Assembly (NCBI RefSeq): GCF_001666755.1
Contig: NZ_LZJC01000132.1
Span: forward strand, 1 to 64,000
DNA length: 64,000 bases
Origin: Mycobacterium sp. E1214
GTDB lineage: Bacteria > Actinomycetota > Actinomycetes > Mycobacteriales > Mycobacteriaceae
Direction of reading: 5' to 3'
Below the pieces are notes generated by a model that saw only the letters and a program-made list of their open reading frames with translations, did no database searches and was not told the origin of the DNA. Positions 42,110 to 52,367 of the stretch are shown here, piece by piece. Position numbers and translations under genes: made by a program. Position 1 is the first letter of the stretch; every line of letters begins with the position of its first letter.

Positions 42110-42985
42110 GTGCCGAAACGTCCCGACAGCCAGGCCTGGCGCTACTGGCGGACCGTGATCGGAGTGGTCGCGGCCGTCGGGGTGCTGGTCATCGGCGGGC
42201 TCACCGGCCATGTGACACGCGCGGACAACCTGAGCTGCGCGGTGGCCAAGTGCGTGGCGCTGACGTTCGACGACGGGCCGGGCCCGTTCGACGACCGGCT
42301 CCTGCAGGTGCTCAGGGACAACGACGCCAAGGCCACCTTCTTCCTGATCGGCAACAAGGTGGCGGCCAACCCCGGCGGCGCCAAGCGGATCGCCGACGCG
42401 GGAATGGAGATCGGCAGCCACACCTGGGAACACCCCAACATGACCACCATCCCGACCGAGGACATCGCCGCGCAGTTCTCGAAGGCCAACGACGCGATCA
42501 CCGCCGCGACCGGTCACACGCCGGTCCTCTACCGGCCCGCGGGCGGCCTGTCCGACGGCGTGGTGCGCCAGACCGCCGCGCAGTTCGGCTTGGCCGAAAT
42601 ACTGTGGGACGTCATTCCTTTCGACTGGGCCAACGACTCGAACACGGCGGCCACCCGGTACATGCTGATGACCTACATCAAGCCCGGGTCGGTGGTGCTG
42701 CTGCACAGCACCTATTCGAGCACCGTGGACCTGGTCTATCAGTTCATGCCGGTCCTCAAGGCCAACGGCTACCGCATGGTGACGGTCAGCGAACTGCTCG
42801 GGCCGCGGGCGCCGGGCAGCAGCTACGGTGGCCGCGAGAACGGGCCACCGGTCAACGGGCTGCGTGACATTCCGGCCGCCGAGATCCCCACGCTGCCCGA
42901 CACGCCGTCACCCAAGCCGATGCCCAACTTCCCCATCACCGACATCCCGGGGCAGAACTCCGGCGGGCCCAACAACGGTGCCTAG
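42110..42985 (+). CDS. Membrane-anchored polysaccharide deacetylase (Rv1096 type)
   Basis: 291 residues, as in M. tuberculosis Rv1096. An N-terminal helix (about 16-34) anchors or exports it. NodB domain: catalytic Asp54 and metal Asp55 in ALTFDDGPGPF, metal histidines 104 and 108 in GSHTWEHPN, motif 3 YRPAGG, and the last His in VVLLHSTYSS. Rv1096 has been reported to deacetylate peptidoglycan and help resist lysozyme. The C-terminal 60 residues are Pro/Asn-rich and probably wall-spanning. GTG start from the leaderless promoter. The cyclase gene overlaps its 3' end by 8 bp. Confidence 0.93.
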   Translation: MPKRPDSQAWRYWRTVIGVVAAVGVLVIGGLTGHVTRADNLSCAVAKCVALTFDDGPGPFDDRLLQVLRDNDAKATFFLIGNKVAANPGGAKRIADAGMEIGSHTWEHPNMTTIPTEDIAAQFSKANDAITAATGHTPVLYRPAGGLSDGVVRQTAAQFGLAEILWDVIPFDWANDSNTAATRYMLMTYIKPGSVVLLHSTYSSTVDLVYQFMPVLKANGYRMVTVSELLGPRAPGSSYGGRENGPPVNGLRDIPAAEIPTLPDTPSPKPMPNFPITDIPGQNSGGPNNGA

Positions 42986-44474
42986 CGCCGGCGAGGAGCG
43001 AAAGTCCGTTCGCCGCTTGTCCATTCAGTACGGCGTGGACCTCGCCCTGTCGTATGTGGTGGCCGTCGTCCAGGCGGCCGCCATCCTGATTCCGCTGCGC
43101 GGCCACACCGCCGGGCGCGCCAACGCCGACTTCGCGCAGCAGAACACCGCGGCGGTGCTGCTGCTCATCGGGTTCGCCGTCGTCGGCGTCGTGGCGGCCG
43201 GCGCGTGGAGCATCCTGCCCACGGTCCGCTGGTACGTCACCGGCGCCGAGCCCACGCAGCGGCAGCGCCAGGTCGCGATGCGGCTGCCGGGCTACCAGTC
43301 GGTGATCCTGGTGACGGCCTGGGCGGCCAGCGGTGGCATCTTCATCCTGGTCAACCTGTCCGGGGGGCCGCGGTTGTTGCTGCCCATCGGCCTCGGCGTC
43401 CTGTTCGGCGGCCTTGCCGCGGCCGGCACGGGCATGCTGCTATCGCAGCGCACGCTGCGGCCCATCATGCGGGCGGCGACACTGAATTGTGAGCCGCGGT
43501 TGGCGGTCCCGGGCGTCTACGCGCGCCTGGTCCTGATGTGGTTTCTGTGCAGCGCGTTTCCCGTCGGCGTCGTCGCGACCCTGGTGGTGTTGCGCTCCTA
43601 CGGCTGGCTGATCGAGAAGTCCGCCTCGCTCGACGCGCCGATCCTGGTGGTGTCGTCGGCGGCGGTGGTGCTGGGGCTGCCGATGATGATCCTGACGTCA
43701 CGGTCCATCTCGGATCCGATCGGCGAGGTCGTCGACGCGATGGCGGAGGTCGAACACGGCCGCATCGACACCTCCGTCGGCGTCTACGAACGCTCACAGA
43801 TCGGCCGTCTGCAAAGCGGTTTCAACCGGATGGTGGCCGGGCTGGCCGAGCGGGACCGGCTGCGCGACCTGTTTGGGCGCCACGTCGGCGCCGGGGTGGC
43901 GCAGCGGGCCCTCGACGAGGGCGCGTCGCTGTCCGGAGACGTGGTCGAGGCGGCGGTCCTGTTCATCGACCTGGTGGGTTCGACGCAGCTCGCCCAGAGC
44001 CGCCCGCCGCAACAGGTCGCCGAGGTGCTCAACGACTTCTTCCGGACCGTCGTCGACGCCGTCGACGAGCACCACGGGCTGATCAACAAGTTCGCCGGCG
44101 ACGCCGCCCTGGCCGTGTTCGGGGTGCCGTTGCCCACCAGCGACCCTGCGGCCGCCGCCCTGGCGACGGCCCGCGCCTTGGGCGTTCAATTACGAACGCT
44201 GCCGGTCGATTTCGGTATCGGCGTGTCGGCCGGCCGGGTATTCGCCGGCAACATCGGCGCAGAGAATCGCTACGAGTACACCGTCATCGGCGACGCCGTC
44301 AACGAGGCCGCGCGGCTCGCCGACCTGGCCAAGACCGCCGACCGGCGAATCCTGTGCTCGGCGGCGGCCATCGAGCGCGCCTCCGACGCCGAGCGCGCGC
44401 ACTGGGACGAGTGCTATTCCACGGTGCTGCGCGGGCGCTCCGAGACCACCCACGTCAGCGCGCCCACCACCTAG
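42978..44474 (+). CDS. Membrane adenylate cyclase, HAMP plus class III catalytic domain
   Basis: 498 residues. Six membrane helices in the first 235 residues, then a HAMP domain (SRSISDPIGEVVDAMAEVEHG and on), then a class III cyclase domain. Metal aspartates Asp331 (LFIDLVGST) and Asp375 (NKFAGDAAL); adenine-selecting Lys371; transition-state Asn442 and Arg446 in VNEAARL. All key residues are present, so it should be active as an adenylate cyclase. Same architecture as the Rv1318c-Rv1320c group. GTG at 42978 overlaps the deacetylase end by 8 bp; a TTG at 43017 is a weaker choice. Inserted relative to M. tuberculosis, where Rv1096 is followed by Rv1097c. Confidence 0.9.
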   Translation: MPSAGEERKSVRRLSIQYGVDLALSYVVAVVQAAAILIPLRGHTAGRANADFAQQNTAAVLLLIGFAVVGVVAAGAWSILPTVRWYVTGAEPTQRQRQVAMRLPGYQSVILVTAWAASGGIFILVNLSGGPRLLLPIGLGVLFGGLAAAGTGMLLSQRTLRPIMRAATLNCEPRLAVPGVYARLVLMWFLCSAFPVGVVATLVVLRSYGWLIEKSASLDAPILVVSSAAVVLGLPMMILTSRSISDPIGEVVDAMAEVEHGRIDTSVGVYERSQIGRLQSGFNRMVAGLAERDRLRDLFGRHVGAGVAQRALDEGASLSGDVVEAAVLFIDLVGSTQLAQSRPPQQVAEVLNDFFRTVVDAVDEHHGLINKFAGDAALAVFGVPLPTSDPAAAALATARALGVQLRTLPVDFGIGVSAGRVFAGNIGAENRYEYTVIGDAVNEAARLADLAKTADRRILCSAAAIERASDAERAHWDECYSTVLRGRSETTHVSAPTT

Positions 44475-44481
44475 CGCGGCT

Positions 44482-45510
44482 CTAGGACTTGCTGACCTTG
44501 AGCGCGGCGATGATGCCGCCGACCACGGCCGCCGACGCGGCGTCGCCGATGGGCGTCGAACACATGAAGACGGTGACGGGTTTGGTGTCGACGGCGATGA
44601 CGGTCACCGAGTCGCCCTTCACGTTGCGGCTGGGGTCGGCGATGGTGATGTCCGCGTCGGCGCGAGTCGCCTTGGTGCCGTCGACCGTGATGGACGACGT
44701 CTTGACCGGCCCCAGCGTCGGCGAGGCGTTCGCGTAGCCCGGGCCGCTGGACGTGCACTGCATCAGCTTGCTGGCCTGTGCCGAAATGTCCATGCTGGTA
44801 ACGAAATTCGTGACGGCGACCTCGGCGGTCATCATCCACTGATTGGCTCCGGGCACCTCCTGCGCGACGCCCAGCCCACCGATCAGGTTGGGGTTCTGGT
44901 CGTCGGAGAACACCGTCCACCCGGGCGCCGCCTTCACCGGGAACGACAGCTTGCCGGCCGCGATGGTCACGGCGTCGCCCTTGGGCAGCTCACCGCCCGA
45001 CACGTTGGGCGTGCAGTCCGTGGCGTTCTGCGCGGAGTTCCTCGGCTGCGAGACGCTGGTGCTGGTCGACGACGGGGCCGCGCTCGACGGCTTGTCGTTG
45101 CCGCCGCGCATCACCAGCAGCGTGGCCACCAGCGCGATGACGGCCAACAGCACCAGCCCACCGACGATCAGCCACGGCAGCTTCGAGCCCGATCCGCCGC
45201 CGGGTGGCGGCCCCACCGGGTAGGGGCCGGTCGGCCCGCCGGGCGCGAACTGTTGCCCCGGATACGGTCCGTAGGGGCCCGGCTGTGGTCCCGGGTAGGG
45301 GACGCCCTGCGTCGGGGGGTACCCCGGGGGCGGGGGGTAGCCGCCCTGCGGGTAGCCGTAGGGGCCGCCCTGCGGGTAGGGACCGGGGCCGCCGCCCTGC
45401 GGGGGCGGGCCCCACTGCGGTTGTTGCCCTTGCGGATTGGGCCCGTAGGGACCCTGGCCATAGGGGCCGTAGGGGTCCTGGCCTGAGGGGCCGCCGGGAG
45501 GAGCCGTCAT
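44482..45510 (-). CDS. Proline/glycine/tyrosine-rich membrane protein (Rv1097c type)
   Basis: 342 residues. The first 110 are low-complexity, built of Pro, Gly, Tyr and Gln repeats such as GPYPQGGPYGYPQGG. One membrane helix at about 111-134 (WLIVGGLVLLAVIALVATLLV) follows, then an outer domain of about 185 residues with two cysteines that could pair (CTPNVSGG and LMQCTSSG) and a third near the end (FMCSTP). The outer domain resembles LpqN/DUF-type mycobacterial secreted folds only loosely. Function unknown. GGGAGGAG lies before the ATG. Convergent with the cyclase by 7 bp, and downstream of fum. Confidence 0.85.
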   Translation of the reverse strand: MTAPPGGPSGQDPYGPYGQGPYGPNPQGQQPQWGPPPQGGGPGPYPQGGPYGYPQGGYPPPPGYPPTQGVPYPGPQPGPYGPYPGQQFAPGGPTGPYPVGPPPGGGSGSKLPWLIVGGLVLLAVIALVATLLVMRGGNDKPSSAAPSSTSTSVSQPRNSAQNATDCTPNVSGGELPKGDAVTIAAGKLSFPVKAAPGWTVFSDDQNPNLIGGLGVAQEVPGANQWMMTAEVAVTNFVTSMDISAQASKLMQCTSSGPGYANASPTLGPVKTSSITVDGTKATRADADITIADPSRNVKGDSVTVIAVDTKPVTVFMCSTPIGDAASAAVVGGIIAALKVSKS

Positions 45511-45578
45511 CGCCGAATCACCGTTACTCTCTTCTCGCCTTGACGTCGCCGCCCCGTGCGTCTCGGGGTGGTCCCGCG

Positions 45579-47000
<1,422 letters not shown>

Positions 47001-47026
47001 GGATTGCGTCTTCCTCGCTTCGTGGT

Positions 47027-48079
47027 TCAGGGCAGGGGATAGGCGGCGGTGCTGTCGCCGGTGAAATCGATGGCGGAATACTCGTTGAGCTTGGAAAGCC
47101 GGTGGTAGGCCTCGATCATGCGCACGGTCCCCGACTTGGACCGCATCACGATCGACTGGGTGGTGCAGCCGCCAGGGTAGTACTGCACGCCCTTGAGCAG
47201 GTCACCGTTGGTGACGCCGGTGGCGCAGAAGAAGACGTTCTCCCCGGACACCAGGTCCTCGGTGGTCAGCACCTGGTCGAGGTCGTAGCCCGCGTCGAGG
47301 GCCTTCTGGCGCTCCTCGTCGTCCTTGGGCGCCAGCTGCGCCTGGATGGCGCCGCCCATGCAGCGGATGGCGGCCGCGGCGATGATGCCCTCCGGGGTGC
47401 CGCCGATGCCGGCCAGCATGTCGGTGCCCGACAGGTACCGGCACGCCGAGATCGCTCCGGCGACGTCGCCGTCGGTGATCAGCCGGATCCGGGCGCCGGT
47501 GTCGCGCACGTCGGAGATCAGCTGGGCGTGCCGCGGGCGGTCCAGGATGCACACCGTCATGTCGCGCACCGACAGGTTCTTCACCTTGGCCACCGCGCGG
47601 ATGTTCTCGGCGATCGGGGCGGTGATGTCGAGCACGTGCGCGGCCTCCGGGCCGACGGCGATCTTGTTCATGTAGAACACCGCCGACGGGTCGAACATCG
47701 CGCCGCGGTCGGCCACCGCCAGCACGGAGATCGCGTTGGGCATGCCCTTGCTCATCAGCGTCGTGCCGTCCACCGGGTCCACGGCGAAGTCGCATTCCGG
47801 GCCGTCGCCGTTGCCGACCTCCTCGCCGTTGTAGAGCATCGGCGCGTTGTCCTTCTCGCCCTCGCCGATCACCACCACGCCGCGCATAGACACGGAATTG
47901 ACCAGCTCGCGCATGGCGTCGACGGCCGCGCCGTCGCCGCCCTCCTTGTCGCCGCGGCCCACCCAACGGCCCGCCGCCATGGCCCCGGCCTCGGTGACCC
48001 GGACCAGCTCCAGGGCCAGGTTGCGGTCCGGGGCCTCGCGCCGCGGCCGTCCGGATGAGCGGTCGCCCTGAACAGTCAT
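47027..48079 (-). CDS. glpX: Fructose-1,6-bisphosphatase class II
   Basis: 350 residues from the ATG at 48079. GlpX fold: VIGEGEKDNAPMLYNGEEVG (residues near 72) and DFAVDPVDGTTLMSKG bind metals and the 1-phosphate; Lys and Thr of the VDGTT loop are catalytic. SCRYLSGTDM-type and YYPGGCTTQS motifs are present. It removes the 1-phosphate in gluconeogenesis and is the main FBPase of mycobacteria. Upstream of fum; divergent from the DUF4245 gene with about 55 bp between starts. Confidence 0.95.
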   Translation of the reverse strand: MTVQGDRSSGRPRREAPDRNLALELVRVTEAGAMAAGRWVGRGDKEGGDGAAVDAMRELVNSVSMRGVVVIGEGEKDNAPMLYNGEEVGNGDGPECDFAVDPVDGTTLMSKGMPNAISVLAVADRGAMFDPSAVFYMNKIAVGPEAAHVLDITAPIAENIRAVAKVKNLSVRDMTVCILDRPRHAQLISDVRDTGARIRLITDGDVAGAISACRYLSGTDMLAGIGGTPEGIIAAAAIRCMGGAIQAQLAPKDDEERQKALDAGYDLDQVLTTEDLVSGENVFFCATGVTNGDLLKGVQYYPGGCTTQSIVMRSKSGTVRMIEAYHRLSKLNEYSAIDFTGDSTAAYPLP

Positions 48080-48122
48080 GGTTGCCGATTGTCCCAGAAG
48101 CGGATCGGTCCGCCGGAACTGG

Positions 48123-48128
48123 GATACT
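48123..48128 (+). promoter_or_regulatory. -10 box GATACT, leaderless promoter of the Rv1100-type gene
   Basis: GATACT fits the -10 pattern except for its first base. Six bases separate it from the ATG at 48135. Confidence 0.4.
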
Positions 48129-48134
48129 CGGGGG

Positions 48135-48833
48135 ATGACCGACGAGGCGCACCCCGACGCCGGAACCGCTGGCGAGGCGGCCCCCGGCCCCGGACCCGTG
48201 GTGGGACCCGTCGCTCGACCGGCCAAACCGCGACTGCTGCAGGACGGCCGCGACATGTTCTGGTCGCTGATTCCGCTGGTGATTGGCTGCATCGTGCTGG
48301 CCGGCCTGGTCGGCACCTGCTCCTTGCAGCTGCACAGCCACCAGGGCCCCATCCCGCCCTACGACGCGCCGGCCGCCCTGCGCGCGGACGCGGCCACGCT
48401 CGGGTTCCCCGTCCGGCTGCCGCAACTGCCCGCCGGCTGGCAGGCGAATTCGGGCCGTCGCGGCAGCATCCAAGGCGGCCGGGTGGACCCCTCGACGGGG
48501 CAACGGCTCACCGCGACGACGTCCACCGTCGGCTACATCACTCCGACCGGTCTGTATCTGAGCCTGACCCAGAGCAACGCCGACGAGGACAAGCTCGTCG
48601 GCTCGATCCACCCGTCCGCCTACCCGACGGGGGCGATCGACATCGGCGGGGTGAAGTGGGTGGTCTATCAGGGGGCCGGTCAAAGCGGTGCGGACGCCGA
48701 GCCCGTCTGGACCACCCGGCTCAGCGCCCCGACGGGGGCCACGCAGCTCGCGATCACCGGTGCCGGAACCGACGACCAGTTCCGTACGCTGGCCTCGGCG
48801 ACGCAGTCGCAGTCGCCGTTGCCCAGCCGCTGA
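48135..48833 (+). CDS. DUF4245 membrane protein (Rv1100 type)
   Basis: 232 residues, the length of M. tuberculosis Rv1100. A 40-residue Pro/Ala-rich cytosolic tail, one membrane helix at about 43-61 (WSLIPLVIGCIVLAGLVG), and an outer domain of 165 residues with PYDAPAALRADAATLGFPVR and LPAGWQANSGRR as the conserved start. DUF4245 is common in actinobacteria; role unknown. Divergent from glpX and 11 bp ahead of a dienelactone hydrolase gene, so the two are probably one transcript. Confidence 0.9.
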   Translation: MTDEAHPDAGTAGEAAPGPGPVVGPVARPAKPRLLQDGRDMFWSLIPLVIGCIVLAGLVGTCSLQLHSHQGPIPPYDAPAALRADAATLGFPVRLPQLPAGWQANSGRRGSIQGGRVDPSTGQRLTATTSTVGYITPTGLYLSLTQSNADEDKLVGSIHPSAYPTGAIDIGGVKWVVYQGAGQSGADAEPVWTTRLSAPTGATQLAITGAGTDDQFRTLASATQSQSPLPSR

Positions 48834-48844
48834 AAGGGACTCGC

Positions 48845-49642
48845 GTGAGCGCACCCCGCGCAGACCTGACCGGATGGTCGCCGGCGCCGTTCACCGGCGG
48901 CGGCTACACCCACGACGTCTACCGCAAGGGCGCCGGCCCCGGGGTGGTGCTCATCCCGGAGATCCCCGGCATCCATCCCAGCGTGCTCGGTCTGGGCAAC
49001 CACCTGGTCGACAGCGGGTTCACCGTCGCCATCCCGTCGCTGTTCGGCGAGCCGGGGCGGGCAAAGACGACCGGCTACCTGGCCGCGACCATCAGCCGTG
49101 CTTGCGTGGCAAGGGAATTCGCGGCGTTCGCGACGAACAAGCAGCGGCCGGTGTCGGCGTTTCTGCGGGCGCTGGCGCGCGACCTGAACGCGTCGACGCC
49201 GGGCAAGGGGGTCGGGGTGATCGGCCAGTGCTTCACCGGTGGCTTCGCATTGGCCGCGGCTGTCGACGACAGCGTGCTGGCCCCCGTGTTGTCGCAGCCG
49301 TCGGTGCCGTTGCCGCTGGGCCGGGCGCGCCGGCGCGACCCGGGCCTCAGCGAGTCCGAGCTCGACGCCGTCGCCGCCCGCGCCGCGGGCGAGGGCCTGT
49401 GCGCCCTGGGGTTGCGGTTCAGCGAGGACCCGGTGGTGCCCGCCGAACGCTTCGCCGCCCTCAAGGAGCGGCTCGGCGACGCGTTCGAGGTGATCGAGAT
49501 CGATTCGCGGCCGGGCAATCCGCACGGCTTCGGCCGGGTCGCGCATTCCGTCCTCACCGACGAGCTGCGCGAGGTCGACGGGCATCCCGCCTACGAGGCC
49601 CGCAAGCGCGTCGTCGAGTTCCTCACCGAGCGGCTCACCTAG
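48845..49642 (+). CDS. Dienelactone hydrolase family protein (second)
   Basis: 265 residues from a GTG with AAAGGGA upstream. Alpha/beta hydrolase with Cys129 as nucleophile in IGQCFTGGFAL; the histidine is in GNPHGFGRVAH and the acid is probably the Asp in FSEDPVVP. The opening VVLIPEIPGIHPSVLGLGN holds the oxyanion region (shown in part). Substrate unknown. It differs clearly from the member at 5688. Followed after 9 bp by a carboxylesterase, suggesting a small ester/lactone-degrading unit. Confidence 0.88.
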   Translation: MSAPRADLTGWSPAPFTGGGYTHDVYRKGAGPGVVLIPEIPGIHPSVLGLGNHLVDSGFTVAIPSLFGEPGRAKTTGYLAATISRACVAREFAAFATNKQRPVSAFLRALARDLNASTPGKGVGVIGQCFTGGFALAAAVDDSVLAPVLSQPSVPLPLGRARRRDPGLSESELDAVAARAAGEGLCALGLRFSEDPVVPAERFAALKERLGDAFEVIEIDSRPGNPHGFGRVAHSVLTDELREVDGHPAYEARKRVVEFLTERLT

Positions 49643-49651
49643 GACACCCGC

Positions 49652-51190
49652 ATGCCGATCGACGATCTGGTGGTCGAGACCGCGTACGGCCCGGTGCGCG
49701 GAGTCGCCGAGCGAGGAGCCAAGGCGTGGAAGGGCATTCGCTACGCGGCGGCGCCCGTCGGTGACCTCCGGTTCCGGAGGCCGGTGCCGCCCGCCCGGTG
49801 GACCGAGGTCGCCGACGCGACCCGGTTCGGCCCGGCGTGCCCGCAGACGGCGTTCGCCAACATGCCGCTCGACTTGGGCGCCCCGCAGGGTGAGGACTGC
49901 CTGCGGCTCAACGTCTGGGCGTCGTCGGACACCAATCCCGGCGCCGGCAGGCCCGTGCTGGTGTGGCTGCACGGCGGCGCCTACGTGCTGGGCGCCGGCA
50001 GCCAAGCGCTCTACGACGGCCACCGACTGGTGGGTGGCGGCGACGTCATCGTGGTGACGGTCAACTACCGGCTCGGGGTGCTCGGCTTCCTCGACCTGTC
50101 GTCGTTCGACGCGCGCCATTTCGACTCGAACGTCGGTCTGCACGACGCCATCGCGGCGCTGCGCTGGGTGCGCGACAACATCGCGGCGTTCGGCGGCGAC
50201 CCGCACCGGGTGACGCTGTTCGGGGAATCCGCGGGCGCCGGCATGGTCACCACGTTGCTGGCCTGTCCCGCCGCCGAGGGCCTGTTCGGCGGTGCCATCG
50301 CTCAAAGTTCGCCCGCCACTTCGGTTTACGACCGGGCCCGCGCCGCACGCGTGGCCGAGTCCTTTCTGGACCGGCTCGGCATCGCCGCCGACGAGACGCA
50401 CCGGCTGTCCGGCGCGCCGATGACGGTGCTCCTGGCGGCCTCGCAAGCGGTGTTCGACGAGGTGCCCGCGCGCAACCCGGGCACGTTGGCGTTCGTCCCC
50501 ATCGTGGACGGCAAGCTGCTGCACGACTATCCGGTGCGGTTGGCCCAAGAGGGCCGCTTGAATCCGGTGCCGTTGATCATCGGGACCAACAAGCACGAGG
50601 CGGCGCTGTTCCGCCTGATCCGGTCGCCGCTGGTGCCGATCACGCCGCAGGCCATCAAATCAATGTTCGCCCAGATCGCGGCCGAGCAGCCGGACCTGCA
50701 GCTGCCCACCGAAGAACAGATCGGCCTGGCCTACGCGCGCACCCGGCGCTGGGCGCGCAGCCTGAGCGTCGCGACCGACGTCGGCTTCCGGATGCCGTCG
50801 GTGTGGCTGGCCGAGGGGCACAGCGCGGTGGCGCCGGTGTACCTGTACCGGTTCGACTACGCGACGCCGATGCTGCGGGTGCTGCTGGTCAACGCCGCGC
50901 ACGCCACCGAATTGCCCTACGTGTGGGGCACTCTCGGGGGACCCAAAGATCCCATGCTGAAGCTGGGCGGCGCGAGAACCGCCAAGGCGGTGTCGAAGCG
51001 GATGCGCACCCGGTGGATCAATTTCGCCGCCCACGGCAAACCCGTGGGCCTGCCGGGGGAGCCCGAGTGGGCGCCCTACCAGGAAGCCGACCGCGCCTGC
51101 CTGATCATCGACAAGCGCGACCGGCTGGCCTACGACCTGGACGCGCCGATCAGGGCCGCCTGGGGCAACAAGATGCTGAGCTTCCGTTAA
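49652..51190 (+). CDS. Type B carboxylesterase, full length
   Basis: 512 residues, the usual length of bacterial type B esterases (p-nitrobenzyl esterase family). Landmarks: GIRYAAAPVGDLRF near the N-terminus, EDCLRLNVW, oxyanion loop VWLHGGAYVLGAG, nucleophile elbow FGESAGAGM with Ser193, the acid in GTNKHEAALF, and the catalytic His in HATELPYVWG. It hydrolyses carboxylic esters. In M. tuberculosis I recall this locus as two fragments, Rv1104 and Rv1105; here the reading frame is intact. ATG at 49652, 9 bp after the hydrolase gene. Confidence 0.93.
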   Translation: MPIDDLVVETAYGPVRGVAERGAKAWKGIRYAAAPVGDLRFRRPVPPARWTEVADATRFGPACPQTAFANMPLDLGAPQGEDCLRLNVWASSDTNPGAGRPVLVWLHGGAYVLGAGSQALYDGHRLVGGGDVIVVTVNYRLGVLGFLDLSSFDARHFDSNVGLHDAIAALRWVRDNIAAFGGDPHRVTLFGESAGAGMVTTLLACPAAEGLFGGAIAQSSPATSVYDRARAARVAESFLDRLGIAADETHRLSGAPMTVLLAASQAVFDEVPARNPGTLAFVPIVDGKLLHDYPVRLAQEGRLNPVPLIIGTNKHEAALFRLIRSPLVPITPQAIKSMFAQIAAEQPDLQLPTEEQIGLAYARTRRWARSLSVATDVGFRMPSVWLAEGHSAVAPVYLYRFDYATPMLRVLLVNAAHATELPYVWGTLGGPKDPMLKLGGARTAKAVSKRMRTRWINFAAHGKPVGLPGEPEWAPYQEADRACLIIDKRDRLAYDLDAPIRAAWGNKMLSFR

Positions 51191-51199
51191 CGGGGGGTC

Positions 51200-52294
51200 T
51201 CACGCCGGCGCGGCCGTCTTCTCCTGCGCCGCTTGAGATTTCATCTGCCGGAACATGTCGACGTAGTAGGGCAGGCAGTCGGAGAGCGCCTGCTCGGTGG
51301 TGAACAGCGGCCGGTACCCGAGGTCGCGGGTGGCCTTGGCGATGGAGAAGAAGTTGTCCAGGTACAGCCGCTCGACGGCCAGCGGTTCGAGTAGCGGCGC
51401 CGGGATGCCGAACCGGAAATGCAGCCGCTGCCAGCCCGTCATGGCCGCGCGCACGAGGGGACCGTTGACCCGCACCCGCGGCCAGCGGACTCCGCACGCC
51501 TCGACGACCGGCCGGGCGAATTCGAACATGTTGATCGGATCGTCGTCGTTGATGAAATAGGCCTGCCCCGGCGCGGTGCCGCCGGGGACGAGGTGCTGGG
51601 CGGCCAGGATGAAACCGTGAATCAGGTTGTGCACGTAGGAGTTGTCGAGCCGCGCCGACTTGCGGCCGATCAGCACCTTGACGTGACCGGCGATCACGCT
51701 CTCGAAGAGCTTGCGAAACATCGTCTGGTCGCCGGGTCCCCAGATGCCGCTGGGCCGGATCGCGCACGTCAGCACGCCGTCAACGCCGTTCTGCCGCAAC
51801 ACAAACCGCTCGGCGAGCACCTTGGTCTCGGTGTAGAGGTCGTTGAACCGGTCGGTGTAGGGCAACGTCTCGTCGCCGCCGGCGATGTTCTGGCCGCCCA
51901 TCACCACGCTGTTCGACGAGGTGTAGACGAACCGCTGCACGCCGGCGGCCTGCGCGGCGTGCAGGAGGTTTTCGGTGCCCCCGACGTTGACCGCGAAGCT
52001 GCGCTGCCGGTAGGCGTCGGTCACCGAGGCGCCTCCCATCAGGTCGATGATGGCCGCGGTGTGAAAGACGGTGTCGACGCCCTCGACGGCCCGGGCGCAG
52101 TCGGCGGTGTCGGTGATGTCGCCCTGCAGCACCTCCAGCTGCGGGTGTGCCGGCAGCGCCGACGGCGCCCGGTCGAACGAGCGCACGGCGTGGCCGCGCT
52201 CGAGCAGGCTGGTCACCAGGTTGGCCCCGACGAACCCGGAGCCGCCGGTGACGAGGACCCGGCCGAGTTCGGTGGTCAGCGTCGCATCACCCAT
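51200..52294 (-). CDS. hsd: 3beta-hydroxysteroid dehydrogenase (cholesterol oxidation)
   Basis: 364 residues. Extended SDR fold: NAD-binding TGGSGFVGANL at 16-26, Asp41 in SFDRAPS for NAD preference, active Tyr154 and Lys158 in YTETKVLAER, with serines 126-127 in YTSSNSV. The M. tuberculosis counterpart Rv1106c oxidises cholesterol and pregnenolone to the 4-en-3-one, the first step of ring breakdown. ATG at 52294 lies seven bases after a TAGGAT -10 box and a KstR-like operator. Convergent with the carboxylesterase by 9 bp. Confidence 0.94.
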   Translation of the reverse strand: MGDATLTTELGRVLVTGGSGFVGANLVTSLLERGHAVRSFDRAPSALPAHPQLEVLQGDITDTADCARAVEGVDTVFHTAAIIDLMGGASVTDAYRQRSFAVNVGGTENLLHAAQAAGVQRFVYTSSNSVVMGGQNIAGGDETLPYTDRFNDLYTETKVLAERFVLRQNGVDGVLTCAIRPSGIWGPGDQTMFRKLFESVIAGHVKVLIGRKSARLDNSYVHNLIHGFILAAQHLVPGGTAPGQAYFINDDDPINMFEFARPVVEACGVRWPRVRVNGPLVRAAMTGWQRLHFRFGIPAPLLEPLAVERLYLDNFFSIAKATRDLGYRPLFTTEQALSDCLPYYVDMFRQMKSQAAQEKTAAPA

Positions 52295-52301
52295 GGGCCG
52301 A

Positions 52302-52307
52302 ATCCTA
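52302..52307 (-). promoter_or_regulatory. -10 box TAGGAT, leaderless promoter of hsd
   Basis: Read on the reverse strand, TAGGAT is followed by seven bases (TCGGCCC) and the ATG at 52294. Confidence 0.6.
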
Positions 52308-52309
52308 AC

Positions 52310-52323
52310 TGAAACGTGTTCTA
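52310..52323 (-). promoter_or_regulatory. KstR-like operator upstream of hsd
   Basis: On the reverse strand the 14-mer TAGAACACGTTTCA fits the KstR pattern TNNAACNNGTTNNA at every fixed position. It lies two bases upstream of the -10 box, so a bound repressor would block polymerase. KstR represses cholesterol catabolism genes until a sterol-CoA ligand is present. Confidence 0.8.
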
Positions 52324-52367
52324 GTTTTCCAATTTCGCGAAAAACCGGGCGGGTAGTACGGGCGGCG

